Part shown: piece after piece, positions 1 to 6,742 of the stretch
Numbering within the stretch: position 1 is the first letter of the stretch
Layout of the letters: every line of letters begins with the position of its first letter
Translations under genes and position numbers: made by a program
Notes under the pieces: model-generated
What the model saw: only the letters and a program-made list of their open reading frames with translations
What the model was told of the DNA's origin: nothing
Database searches by the model: none
Source of the DNA: CAZFGK01 sp964518635
GTDB taxonomy: Bacteria; Zixibacteria; MSB-5A5; GN15; FEB-12
NCBI GenBank assembly: GCA_964518635.1
Contig: CAZFGK010000047.1
Span: forward strand, 1 to 8,494
Direction: 5' to 3'
Length of the DNA: 8,494 nt

Positions 1-789
1 GATATCGCAACCGGTGGGGAAGGGGCCCCGATCACGGTTGCGGCAGTCAGACTGTTGTTTGGAAGCAGCCGTGAATCTCGACTGATTGTCAACATCGGAG
101 GGATCTCGAATTATTTCTGGATTCCCTCCGGGGATTCATGGGATGGAATTGAAGCGGCTGATTGTGGTCCGGGGAATGTCCTGATAGATCAGCTTGCCCT
201 TCGGCTCTTCGGGCATCTCTATGACCGAAACGGCGCACTTGCACGGCGTGGCACCGTTTCAGACGAGCTTCTCAGATGGTCTCTCGCTCGCACGAAGAAA
301 TCGAGTCGTTCGACCGGGCGTGAGGCATACGGCCCGAAATTGATAGATGAGTTTCTCGCCAAAGGGCGTTCACTTTCACTCGGCAAACATGACCTCATTG
401 CCACTGCCACCGCCCTGACCGCCGAAGTGATCGCTCCGCATGTCGCCAGATGTGCTCGTCTATCGAAGGGGAAACTCAGATTGAGTTTGACCGGAGGGGG
501 GGCAAAGAACAACTTTCTGGTCGGTCGGATTATGGCACTCTGTGAGTCCGAAAACTTGAAAAAATCAGGGAGTGTCAGAACGAAGATTTCGATTGAAACT
601 ATCGATGAACTCGGCATTCCGTCACAGATGGTCGAATCGGCATCGTATGCAGTGATGGGTGGAGCGGTTTTGGCTGGCTATCCCTTGCCGACGAGATGGG
701 ATGCGAATGGCCGAGTTACCGCGCTCGGCTATCCGGGAAGAATCGTGCAGCCGAGCAGGCGTGTAAGTGCTCGTCACCAACGCTCATGA
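1..789 (+). CDS. anmK: Anhydro-N-acetylmuramic acid kinase, C-terminal part (5' end outside window)
   Basis: AnmK is a cytoplasmic enzyme that hydrolyses the 1,6-anhydro ring of anhydroMurNAc and phosphorylates it with ATP to MurNAc-6-phosphate, so that wall sugar can be recycled. The reading frame is open from base 1 and gives 262 residues. The family is usually about 370, so roughly the first 110 residues lie upstream. Visible family landmarks, numbered in this fragment, are GGEGAP (5-10), the NIGGISN strand (31-37), DCGPGN (54-59, usually DTGPGN in this ASKHA-fold family), the SLTGGGAKNNFL nucleotide-site segment near 162-173, and the closing ALGYPGRIVQP. An internal TTG at 55 is not a real start, because conserved AnmK sequence continues upstream of it. 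The TGA stop overlaps the ATG of the next gene (ATGA at 786-789), so the two are probably co-transcribed and translationally coupled. The family call is firm; the activity is inferred from it. Confidence 0.92.
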   Translation, partial: DIATGGEGAPITVAAVRLLFGSSRESRLIVNIGGISNYFWIPSGDSWDGIEAADCGPGNVLIDQLALRLFGHLYDRNGALARRGTVSDELLRWSLARTKKSSRSTGREAYGPKLIDEFLAKGRSLSLGKHDLIATATALTAEVIAPHVARCARLSKGKLRLSLTGGGAKNNFLVGRIMALCESENLKKSGSVRTKISIETIDELGIPSQMVESASYAVMGGAVLAGYPLPTRWDANGRVTALGYPGRIVQPSRRVSARHQRS

Positions 790-2114
790 AAACGAACAAG
801 AGAAGCATAGTAGTTAGAAAAATGATTCCGAATCAGACTAGAAATATTCAACACTCGTTCACTTCTCCGTTCATCAGGTTGCAGTCTGCTTTCCTGATCA
901 CGCTGCTGTTGCTCATGACTGGTTGCGCGAATATGCGCCCCTTGGAAGAGCCATCTCTTTCGAGTGCGCTTCGAGTTCCATTTGTCAGGGTGTTGGTCGC
1001 ATCAGATTCGACGAGCATCACCGCCGGAGCAGACAATGGCTTTGCGATTGAATGTATCATCGCCGGCGAACAGCGAGTCTATCATGCCAATCAGCCGCTA
1101 ACTATCACTCGTCTTGGGCGGACTCTCGAACTGTATGCGCCGGATCGTACGCTCATTCAAAACGGAATCAGCATTGCAACGCTCATACCACGCAATAACG
1201 GGCTCCCACTTTCTATCGGAAAGAAGGCGTACCGCGGGCTTATTCAACTCCTGCCAACTGATACGAGTCTGCTCGCGATTAATCTTGTCTATCTTGAAGA
1301 TTATCTCAAAGGGGTAGTCCCTCCTGAGATCGGGAATCGCCCCGCCGAAGAGATCGAATCAGTCAAAGCGCAGGCCGTAGCGGCTCGAACCTACGCACTT
1401 GGACATCTGCAACAATATCCGGGGATTCCCTATGATATGGAATCAAGTGTTCTCGATCAGGTCTATGAAGGGATGTCCGTCGAAGATCAGATTGCCAGTA
1501 CTGCTATCGCGCAGACCACCGGCATGGTGTTGCTCTACGAAGATGAATTCATCACTGCCTATTATCATTCGACCTGCGGCGGAAATACCGACGACATCGA
1601 AGATGTCTGGGAGAAACCAGCCGCTCCGTACTTGACCGCTGTCGGCAACGACGACGCCTGTAGTTGGTCGAAGTTCTACACCTGGACTGAAGTCTTCAGT
1701 GAAGACACGCTGCGAAAACGCATTGAGACCTTCCTGACAGTCGATCCGAAATATCCTGCATCGCTGAAGCCGATTACTGCCGTGAATATCGAAAAGAGAA
1801 CTCCCGGCGGAAGAATCAGCCGATTGATTGTGACGACAACCGACAATCGCTATGAATTCGAAAAAGATAAAATCCGCTGGGTCTTCAGGCGCGCCAATGA
1901 CCGAAAGATGATTCTCCCTTCATCCCGATTTGATGTCGAGACCGTCTCCGCCAGTGACGGAAACCTAAAAACGATCACCGTTCGCGGAACTGGCTATGGG
2001 CATGGAGTCGGCATGTGTCAGTGCGGTGCGATCGGACGGTCGCGTCAGGGATGGACCTTCGATCAGATTCTCCGCCACTACTATCGTGGTGTCACCGTGC
2101 GAAGAGTATTCTAG
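786..2114 (+). CDS. SpoIID/LytB-domain lipoprotein, probable peptidoglycan lytic transglycosylase
   Basis: The protein has 442 residues from the ATG at 786. That start forms an ATGA overlap with the anmK stop. An ATG at 822 (430 residues) is an equal alternative, and neither has a clear Shine-Dalgarno. The frame stays open further upstream inside anmK, but that stretch is out of frame with a good AnmK and is unlikely to be used. A hydrophobic segment (about 35-46) ends in MTGC, a slightly atypical lipobox with Cys47, so a membrane lipoprotein facing the periplasm is likely. The SpoIID domain follows: LEDYLKGVVPPEIG (170-183, with Glu181 at the position of the catalytic Glu of SpoIID), VKAQAVAARTYAL (193-205), YYHSTCGGNT (259-268) and GYGHGVGMCQCGAIG (403-417). 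SpoIID enzymes cleave glycan strands lacking stem peptides and leave 1,6-anhydroMurNAc ends, which is the sugar AnmK consumes. Cysteines 264, 292, 411 and 413 could form disulfides. The name SpoIID does not imply sporulation, as related domains occur in many non-sporulating bacteria. Confidence 0.9.
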   Translation: MKTNKRSIVVRKMIPNQTRNIQHSFTSPFIRLQSAFLITLLLLMTGCANMRPLEEPSLSSALRVPFVRVLVASDSTSITAGADNGFAIECIIAGEQRVYHANQPLTITRLGRTLELYAPDRTLIQNGISIATLIPRNNGLPLSIGKKAYRGLIQLLPTDTSLLAINLVYLEDYLKGVVPPEIGNRPAEEIESVKAQAVAARTYALGHLQQYPGIPYDMESSVLDQVYEGMSVEDQIASTAIAQTTGMVLLYEDEFITAYYHSTCGGNTDDIEDVWEKPAAPYLTAVGNDDACSWSKFYTWTEVFSEDTLRKRIETFLTVDPKYPASLKPITAVNIEKRTPGGRISRLIVTTTDNRYEFEKDKIRWVFRRANDRKMILPSSRFDVETVSASDGNLKTITVRGTGYGHGVGMCQCGAIGRSRQGWTFDQILRHYYRGVTVRRVF

Positions 2115-2115
2115 C

Positions 2116-3027
2116 ATGAGAAAACGAAGTGTGCGAACTACACCTCTGTCCCTCGCTATCAGCGTTGCTGTATCGCTTTTGATTCCCTCGCTCTCATCCA
2201 TCTCATCTGACGCTTCGATAATCGCTCCTTCACCATCTGGCACTCCTCACGTATTCGCACAAAACACTGAGACTCCCGCAAAAGCAAAAAAAGGGAAGAA
2301 GCAGAAGGATGCCGATGCCGATGGTATCCCCGATATCGCTGATCGCTGCCCGAATACTAGTAAGGGAACAACTGTCGATCAGTTTGGCTGCGAAATCTTC
2401 GACATTGACGCCGACGGTGTGGTCGATTCACTTGATCATTGTCCGGGAAGCGCAAATGAAGATCAAGGGAGAGTCGATATCTTTGGCTGTCCGCTTGATC
2501 AGGACTCAGACGGGGTTCCCGATATTCGGGACAGTTGTCCGAATGGGATGATCGGCGGCATTGTCGATCAGTTCGGATGTGCAATAGATAGTGACGAAGA
2601 TGGAATCCCCGACGGGCTTGATCTTTGTCCGGAAACGCTTCCGGGGATCGAAGTCGATGACCGCGGCTGCGTGAATCTCGACATCTTCAATCGCCCGATG
2701 ATACTGCATCCTGATTATCTCCCCGGTTCGTTTGAGCTTGATCCTCGCACCAAAGAGCGACTCAAGCGACTCTCCGGCTTGCTGGTCATGGCACCATCGA
2801 TCCGCGTTGATGTGTACAGCTATACTGATGACATTGGGCAGGATGAAGCCAACCGTCAACTTTCTGATCGTCGCGCACGTCGCGCGCATGACTATCTCGT
2901 CTCGCTTGGGATCGCAACGGCACGGATTCGGACCTTCGGTCGAGGGGAATCGAATTTTGTGGCATCGAATGAAACTGCTGAGGGGCGCGCACAAAATCGC
3001 CGCCTTGAACTCATTTTCCTGAAGTAG
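2116..3027 (+). CDS. OmpA-family protein with four thrombospondin type 3 repeats
   Basis: The ATG at 2116 lies one base after the stop of the SpoIID-type gene and gives 303 residues. The frame runs further upstream to 1996, but the extra 40 residues would overlap the conserved end of the preceding gene, while MRKRS followed by a hydrophobic stretch (about 10-27) is a normal export signal. A lysine-rich linker (55-64) precedes four acidic repeats at about 65-92, 96-125, 128-155 and 158-185. Each has a D-x-D-x-DG-[IV]-x-D calcium-binding core, a CP pair and a closing GC, as in TSP3 repeats. Residues about 200-303 form an OmpA peptidoglycan-binding domain: SYTDDIG (235-241), NRQLSDRRARRAHDYL (246-261), GI at 265-266 and GRAQNRRLEL (290-299). 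Such proteins tether the outer membrane to the wall and use calcium-stiffened repeats as a periplasmic spacer. No N-terminal beta-barrel is present, so this is a soluble or anchored periplasmic form. Confidence 0.9.
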   Translation: MRKRSVRTTPLSLAISVAVSLLIPSLSSISSDASIIAPSPSGTPHVFAQNTETPAKAKKGKKQKDADADGIPDIADRCPNTSKGTTVDQFGCEIFDIDADGVVDSLDHCPGSANEDQGRVDIFGCPLDQDSDGVPDIRDSCPNGMIGGIVDQFGCAIDSDEDGIPDGLDLCPETLPGIEVDDRGCVNLDIFNRPMILHPDYLPGSFELDPRTKERLKRLSGLLVMAPSIRVDVYSYTDDIGQDEANRQLSDRRARRAHDYLVSLGIATARIRTFGRGESNFVASNETAEGRAQNRRLELIFLK

Positions 3028-3042
3028 GCAAGAGAGCAGATT

Positions 3043-3630
3043 ATGTCACGCACCCTGCGCTATTGTCTTTTCAATCCAGACGTTGATCCCTCACAAAAGC
3101 AACCTATCTCAGAAGAAAAAGACTATGCGGTTGTGATCTTCCCGCCGAATGAGGTGATCGAATCAATCAAGGATATTCGTTATCGTCTTGATCCCGACAG
3201 TCAGTTGATCGTGCCGCACATTGTCGTGACCTTTCCGTTTCGCACTCATCTTGAGCCGGGGGAGATCGCGCATGTCCTTCGTGAAGAGGTCGATGCGGTT
3301 GGGGGCGGATTTCGAATCACCATGACCTATATCGCCGATTTCTATCCCTCCTACCCGATTATCTACTGGCAACTGCGTCAGAATGATGATCTGCATGAAT
3401 TTTGCCTGCGAATCCATGTCCGACTCGATCTCCCGCTCCCTTTCAAGGGCTTCTTTCCGCATCTTCCGCTGGCGAGAGAGATCTCTCCGAATCGGGTGAT
3501 GTTTATCAAAGAAGACCTGATGGGACTGGTCAGCGAGATGCAGTTTACTGCCGAAGCCGTCGAGCTGATCTCCCCTCGTTTGGATGGTACCTGGGCCCCG
3601 ACACGAACGATTACCCTTACCAAAGACTAG
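3043..3630 (+). CDS. 2H-phosphoesterase-like protein (2'-5' RNA ligase / LigT type) with altered HxT motifs
   Basis: The protein has 195 residues, starts 15 bases after the OmpA-like gene and has no export signal, so it should be cytoplasmic. The sequence pattern fits the 2H superfamily: an opening strand DYAVVIFPP (27-35), a first motif VPHIVVTFPF (57-66, compare the usual PHITL..PF), and a second motif FFPHLPLARE (137-146, compare the usual F.PHLTLAR). Both histidines (59 and 140) are present. The threonine or serine two residues after each, which normally completes HxT/S, is Val61 in the first motif and Pro142 in the second. Superfamily members act on 2'-5' or cyclic nucleotide phosphodiesters. 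Whether this copy is active, has changed chemistry or only binds RNA cannot be told from sequence. The fold assignment is by motif only. Its place at the end of an envelope operon gives no clear functional hint. Confidence 0.72.
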   Translation: MSRTLRYCLFNPDVDPSQKQPISEEKDYAVVIFPPNEVIESIKDIRYRLDPDSQLIVPHIVVTFPFRTHLEPGEIAHVLREEVDAVGGGFRITMTYIADFYPSYPIIYWQLRQNDDLHEFCLRIHVRLDLPLPFKGFFPHLPLAREISPNRVMFIKEDLMGLVSEMQFTAEAVELISPRLDGTWAPTRTITLTKD

Positions 3631-3650
3631 CCAGTCGTCTAAGCTCCTGA

Positions 3651-3684
3651 AACGGCCCAACTTCTGCGTTTTGGGCGGTTTTGA
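3651..3684 (+). terminator. Probable rho-independent terminator after the anmK-to-2H gene unit
   Basis: Bases 3651-3660 pair with 3671-3680 (aacggcccaa against ttgggcggtt), giving nine pairs and one G-G mismatch around a 10-base loop. The stem's last bases run into a short TTTT (3679-3682). It sits 20 bases past the stop of the last gene in the unit and before a 130-base gap. The T tract is short, so termination may be weak or partial. Confidence 0.5.
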
Positions 3685-3810
3685 CCTCTCGGTTAATCTC
3701 TTTTCTCTCAATAACCTATGCGATCTCGTCGATACTTTGAAGGGGTGTCATCGCTCTGGTGGTAAATTGCTTGCACCAGATTTCTGAATGTAGTAGCCTC
3801 ACTAGGAAAT

Positions 3811-5100
3811 ATGCACATTCTCATTGTGGCCCAACATTTTCCGCCGGAAAAAGGGGCGGTCAGACGACTGTTTGAATTTGCCCGCATCTTCGTGCAAGAG
3901 GGGCACAAAGTGTCGGTACTGACTGCTATTCCGAACTACCCTGATGGTATTGTACCGGAAAAATACCGCGGCCATTTTTCATTCTATGAACAAATCGACG
4001 GAGTCGATGTCTATCGCTCCTGGGTGTTACCGGCATCCAATCGCTATCCGATCAAACGGATGATCGGGTTCATTCTATTTCTCTTCACGGCACTTATCAA
4101 TGCGCGAAAGATCCCAGGGAAAGTGGATGTCGTTCTCGCATCTACTCCGCCTCCGACTATTCCGCTCATTGGCTGGATCCTGAGTCGCTGGAAACGTGCG
4201 ACCTATGTGATTGAGATTCGTGATTTGCAGCCGGAATCAAGTGAATCATTTGGTAATCTTCGTCCTTCTCTGTTTACTCGCTCACTCAAGGGGATGATGC
4301 ACTGGTTCTATCGTCAGGCGGACTGGGTGGTTGCGGTGACTGACGGCATCGCGAGTACACTTCAGAAAACACCTCGCCCGCCGAAAAACATTCTGACTAT
4401 CAAATCCGGTTTTTCGAGTGAATTTTTCGATGCCGACATGAATGGCATTCGCAAAACATACGGTTGGGAAGAGAAGTTTATCGTCTGTCGCGCCGGGACA
4501 CTCGGATGGGCACATCATCTCGAACCGATTATCGAAGCGGCCCGCCGCATGGTTCGCTATCCTGACATTCAATTTGTCTTCGTCGGTGACGGTGAGAAAA
4601 CCAAGCTGCTCGAAGAAATGGTACGAGACTACGGTCTGAAAAATGTCACCTTCACCGGACCGCAGCCGCTTGAATCGATCCCGCATTTTCTCAAAGCATC
4701 GGATGTCCTGATCGAATCACTCCGTGAAGTCCCCCTCACCGAGGGGACATTTCCGGCGAAGCTGTTTGAATATATGGCCGTCGGGCGACCGATTGTCTTC
4801 GGTTCTCGAAGCGGGGAAGCGATCAATGAACTGAATGTCGCAGGTGGGGCACTCTCCTTCGCCGTCGATGATATCGATAAGCTTTGCGAGTTGATCTTGA
4901 AACTTCGCAACGGCGAGATCGACGGAAACGCCTTGGGCGAAAAATATCGCGCCCATGCCGACCGTCACCATCACCGCCACATTTGGGCCGAACGCTATCT
5001 TGATCTGTTCGACAACCTGAGCGGCACACGCCGGGTGCGTCAGCCACGCCCGGAAACGAAGCAAGAGCCAGCTCGCGAGACTGTCGGCAGCAGTAACTAG
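3811..5100 (+). CDS. Glycosyltransferase family 4 protein, WbuB/WcaI-like
   Basis: This 429-residue GT-B enzyme probably moves a sugar from a nucleotide-sugar donor onto a lipid-linked or surface polysaccharide acceptor at the cytoplasmic face of the membrane. The N-terminal acceptor domain starts directly with strand MHILIVAQHFPPEKGAVRRL (1-20), the opening seen in WbuB-like colanic acid and O-antigen transferases. It continues with VLTAIPNYPDG (37-46), a hydrophobic segment 84-97 and IEIRDLQPES (134-143). The donor domain has AGTLGWAHHLEPII (228-241), FVFVGDGE (255-262) and the hallmark FPAKLFEYMAVGRPIV (314-329), whose Glu320 is the usual donor-binding residue. A histidine-rich patch (386-390) and a charged tail end the protein. 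AGGA at 3804-3807 supports the ATG at 3811, though spacing is short. It stands alone, without the rest of a polysaccharide cluster, so the sugar and acceptor are unknown. Confidence 0.92.
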   Translation: MHILIVAQHFPPEKGAVRRLFEFARIFVQEGHKVSVLTAIPNYPDGIVPEKYRGHFSFYEQIDGVDVYRSWVLPASNRYPIKRMIGFILFLFTALINARKIPGKVDVVLASTPPPTIPLIGWILSRWKRATYVIEIRDLQPESSESFGNLRPSLFTRSLKGMMHWFYRQADWVVAVTDGIASTLQKTPRPPKNILTIKSGFSSEFFDADMNGIRKTYGWEEKFIVCRAGTLGWAHHLEPIIEAARRMVRYPDIQFVFVGDGEKTKLLEEMVRDYGLKNVTFTGPQPLESIPHFLKASDVLIESLREVPLTEGTFPAKLFEYMAVGRPIVFGSRSGEAINELNVAGGALSFAVDDIDKLCELILKLRNGEIDGNALGEKYRAHADRHHHRHIWAERYLDLFDNLSGTRRVRQPRPETKQEPARETVGSSN

Positions 5101-5207
5101 TTTTTCGCCGAAACTGGCGTTCGGTTTCCCCCTAGATTCTACAAAAGTAGCTCTCCAATTTGAATTCGCAGGAGATTCGCCGACTGGTGCAATCAGCTCT
5201 TTTTGGC

Positions 5208-5213
5208 TATAAT
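5208..5213 (+). promoter_or_regulatory. Perfect TATAAT -10 box just upstream of the desulfurase-like gene
   Basis: TATAAT lies at 5208-5213, five bases before the ATG at 5219. The expected -35 region (around 5185-5190, tggtgc) is a poor match to TTGACA, and there is no complete TGn extension. A normal -10 to start distance would put the first transcribed base at about 5219-5221, on the start codon itself. That means either a leaderless mRNA or translation from a later ATG. Only the box is seen; promoter activity is inferred. Confidence 0.4.
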
Positions 5214-5218
5214 AAAGC

Positions 5219-6667
5219 ATGAAAACGGAAACCATATCCCCCGCCCCATTTACGAACTGTTCGCCGATGTCATCCATCCAAATGGCCGATCTTTCGCGCC
5301 TGATGCTCGGCAATGAAACCATTGTCCCGACCCGTCATGGGCAGGCACGGTATATCAATTTCGACAACGCTGCTTCCACGCCGACTTTTCAACCGATTGC
5401 TGAACGGGTGATGGCATTCCTGCGTTGGTATTCAAATGTTCACCGTGGAACCGGTTTCAAGTCGCAGTTATCAAGCTGGGCATTTGAACATGCGCGCGAT
5501 ATGGTCGCGCAATTTGTGGGTGCCGATCTCGACAAACAGGTCGTGATCTTTTGCAAAAACAGCACCGAAGCGATCAATAAACTCTCGCACCGTCTCGGTC
5601 TTTCTCAGGACGACATCGTGCTGACTTCACTGATGGAACATCACTCGAATGAACTCCCCTGGCGACGAGTCGCAAAAGTGGAACATATTCAGGTCGATTC
5701 CGACGGACGACTTTCACTGGATGATTACCAAAAGAAATTGAAAGAGTTTGGATCGCGCGTCAAACTCGTCGCCGTGACTGGTGCTTCCAATGTCTCCGGC
5801 TACATCAATGATCTCACTACCATCACTCGCGCTGCGCATGCAGTCGGCGCACGGGTGCTGATCGATGGCGCGCAACTGGTGCCGCATCGGCCGATTCGAC
5901 TCGCGACTGATGATCCGACCACCGCGATTGATTTCATGGTCTTCTCGGCGCACAAGATGTACGCGCCATTTGGTGTTGGGGTCCTCGTTGGTGATCGAAA
6001 AGTGTTTGAATCAGGGGAACCGGATGCCGTCGGCGGTGGTGTTGTCGATATCGTCAATCTCGAAGAGGCATACTGGACTGATCTCCCTGACAAAGAAGAA
6101 GCCGGCACGCCTGATATCGTTGGTGTTGTAGCGCTCGGTGCGGCGATTGCGCTGTTCAATCAGCTTGGCTGGGAGCAGATCATTCATCATGAAGAGGTGC
6201 TCACTCGCTATGCACTTGAACAGATGAAAACAGTCGATAAGATGTTCTTCTATGGTGATCCGAATCCGGCACGCGCTCGTGAACGACTTGGCGTGATTTC
6301 ATTTAATATCAGCGGCTTGCCGCATACGCTCACATCCGCGATTCTGAGTCATGAATATGGAATCGGTGTACGCTCGGGTTGTTTCTGCGCGCATCTGTAT
6401 GTGCGTGAACTGATGAAGTGTAGTGATGAACGCGCCAAGAAAATGGAAGATGATATCAAGAAACGTGACCGCTCCGATATTCCCGGGGCGGTTCGTATTT
6501 CATTCGGGCTCTACAATACCAAAGAAGAGATCGATCACTTGATTGTCGCGCTGCGAAAAATCGCAGCTGGGGAATATGAGCAGGATTATCAGGTTGATAT
6601 GGAGAGTGGAGAATATCTCCCGCCGAATTTTTCCCCGCGCTTTGAGCAGTTTTTTAGTTTTGAGTGA
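5219..6667 (+). CDS. PLP-dependent class V aminotransferase-fold enzyme, cysteine desulfurase / selenocysteine lyase type
   Basis: The protein has 482 residues, longer than the roughly 400 of SufS-type enzymes. It likely removes sulfur (or selenium) from cysteine via pyridoxal phosphate, in the cytoplasm. Landmarks are YINFDNAAST (45-54), STEAINKL (115-122), the cofactor-stacking EHHSN (140-144), DGAQ (216-219, Asp216 to the pyridine nitrogen), SAHKMYAPFGVGVL (243-256, Lys246 as the PLP lysine), AGTPDIVG (295-302) and RSGCFCAH (385-392). Cys390 aligns with the SufS persulfide cysteine, and Cys388 is extra. A charged insertion (about 404-420) precedes AVRISFGLYNTKEEID, and a C-terminal extension follows residue 450. 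The start is uncertain: no Shine-Dalgarno precedes 5219, and ATGs at 5267 and 5282 also lie before the conserved region. No sufE, sufU, iscU or other Fe-S gene is nearby, so the sulfur acceptor is unknown. Confidence 0.9.
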   Translation: MKTETISPAPFTNCSPMSSIQMADLSRLMLGNETIVPTRHGQARYINFDNAASTPTFQPIAERVMAFLRWYSNVHRGTGFKSQLSSWAFEHARDMVAQFVGADLDKQVVIFCKNSTEAINKLSHRLGLSQDDIVLTSLMEHHSNELPWRRVAKVEHIQVDSDGRLSLDDYQKKLKEFGSRVKLVAVTGASNVSGYINDLTTITRAAHAVGARVLIDGAQLVPHRPIRLATDDPTTAIDFMVFSAHKMYAPFGVGVLVGDRKVFESGEPDAVGGGVVDIVNLEEAYWTDLPDKEEAGTPDIVGVVALGAAIALFNQLGWEQIIHHEEVLTRYALEQMKTVDKMFFYGDPNPARARERLGVISFNISGLPHTLTSAILSHEYGIGVRSGCFCAHLYVRELMKCSDERAKKMEDDIKKRDRSDIPGAVRISFGLYNTKEEIDHLIVALRKIAAGEYEQDYQVDMESGEYLPPNFSPRFEQFFSFE

Positions 6668-6695
6668 GGGAATTCAAACGTCGCACTCTGAACTG

Positions 6696-6709
6696 AAATC
6701 ATGTGATTT
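6696..6709. promoter_or_regulatory. Short inverted repeat upstream of the unknown secreted-protein gene
   Basis: AAATCA and TGATTT form perfect 6-base arms around a 2-base centre (TG), 34 bases before the ATG at 6743. It lies in the only gap in which a promoter or operator for that gene could sit. Such a symmetric site could bind a dimeric regulator, but arms this short also arise by chance. I do not recognise it as a named operator. Confidence 0.22.
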
Positions 6710-6733
6710 GGAGTTACCAGTGAAAACAAAGAC

Positions 6734-6740
6734 GGAGGGA
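6734..6740 (+). promoter_or_regulatory. Strong ribosome binding site deciding the start at 6743
   Basis: GGAGGGA at 6734-6740 is a near-perfect Shine-Dalgarno; its GGAGG core ends four bases before the ATG. It is the strongest such site in the window, where most other starts have weak ones, and it fixes the start of the following gene. Confidence 0.65.
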
Positions 6741-6742
6741 AT

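Noticed and set aside
696..785. Upstream extension of the SpoIID-type protein to an earlier start at 696
   Set aside because: It would add 30 residues before the signal sequence and read through conserved AnmK coding sequence in another frame; ATG 786 or 822 fits a lipoprotein better.
1996..2115. Upstream extension of the OmpA-like protein by 40 residues
   Set aside because: It overlaps the conserved C-terminal motif of the SpoIID domain and would bury the export signal; ATG 2116 directly after the previous stop is more natural.
2311..2670. DNA-level tandem repeat in the OmpA-like gene
   Set aside because: The periodicity is explained by the four TSP3 protein repeats, which have diverged at the nucleotide level.
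3163..3711. Minus-strand open frame of 182 codons opposite the 2H-like gene
   Set aside because: Charged, motif-free translation, antisense to a gene with clear 2H motifs and running through the terminator hairpin.
3737..3768. Promoter for the glycosyltransferase (TTGAAG with TAAATT)
   Set aside because: The two boxes are about 20 bases apart, outside the normal spacing, and no better -10 was found; a promoter must exist nearby but I cannot place it.
5106..5128. Terminator-like hairpin after the glycosyltransferase gene
   Set aside because: Five pairs plus one wobble with a seven-base loop and only TTT before a run of C; too weak to call, and the T run precedes an alternative stem rather than following it.
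4717..5322. Long minus-strand open frame of 201 codons across the glycosyltransferase end
   Set aside because: It is antisense to a gene with strong family motifs, has no recognisable domain and extends through the next gene's promoter; it is a shadow frame.
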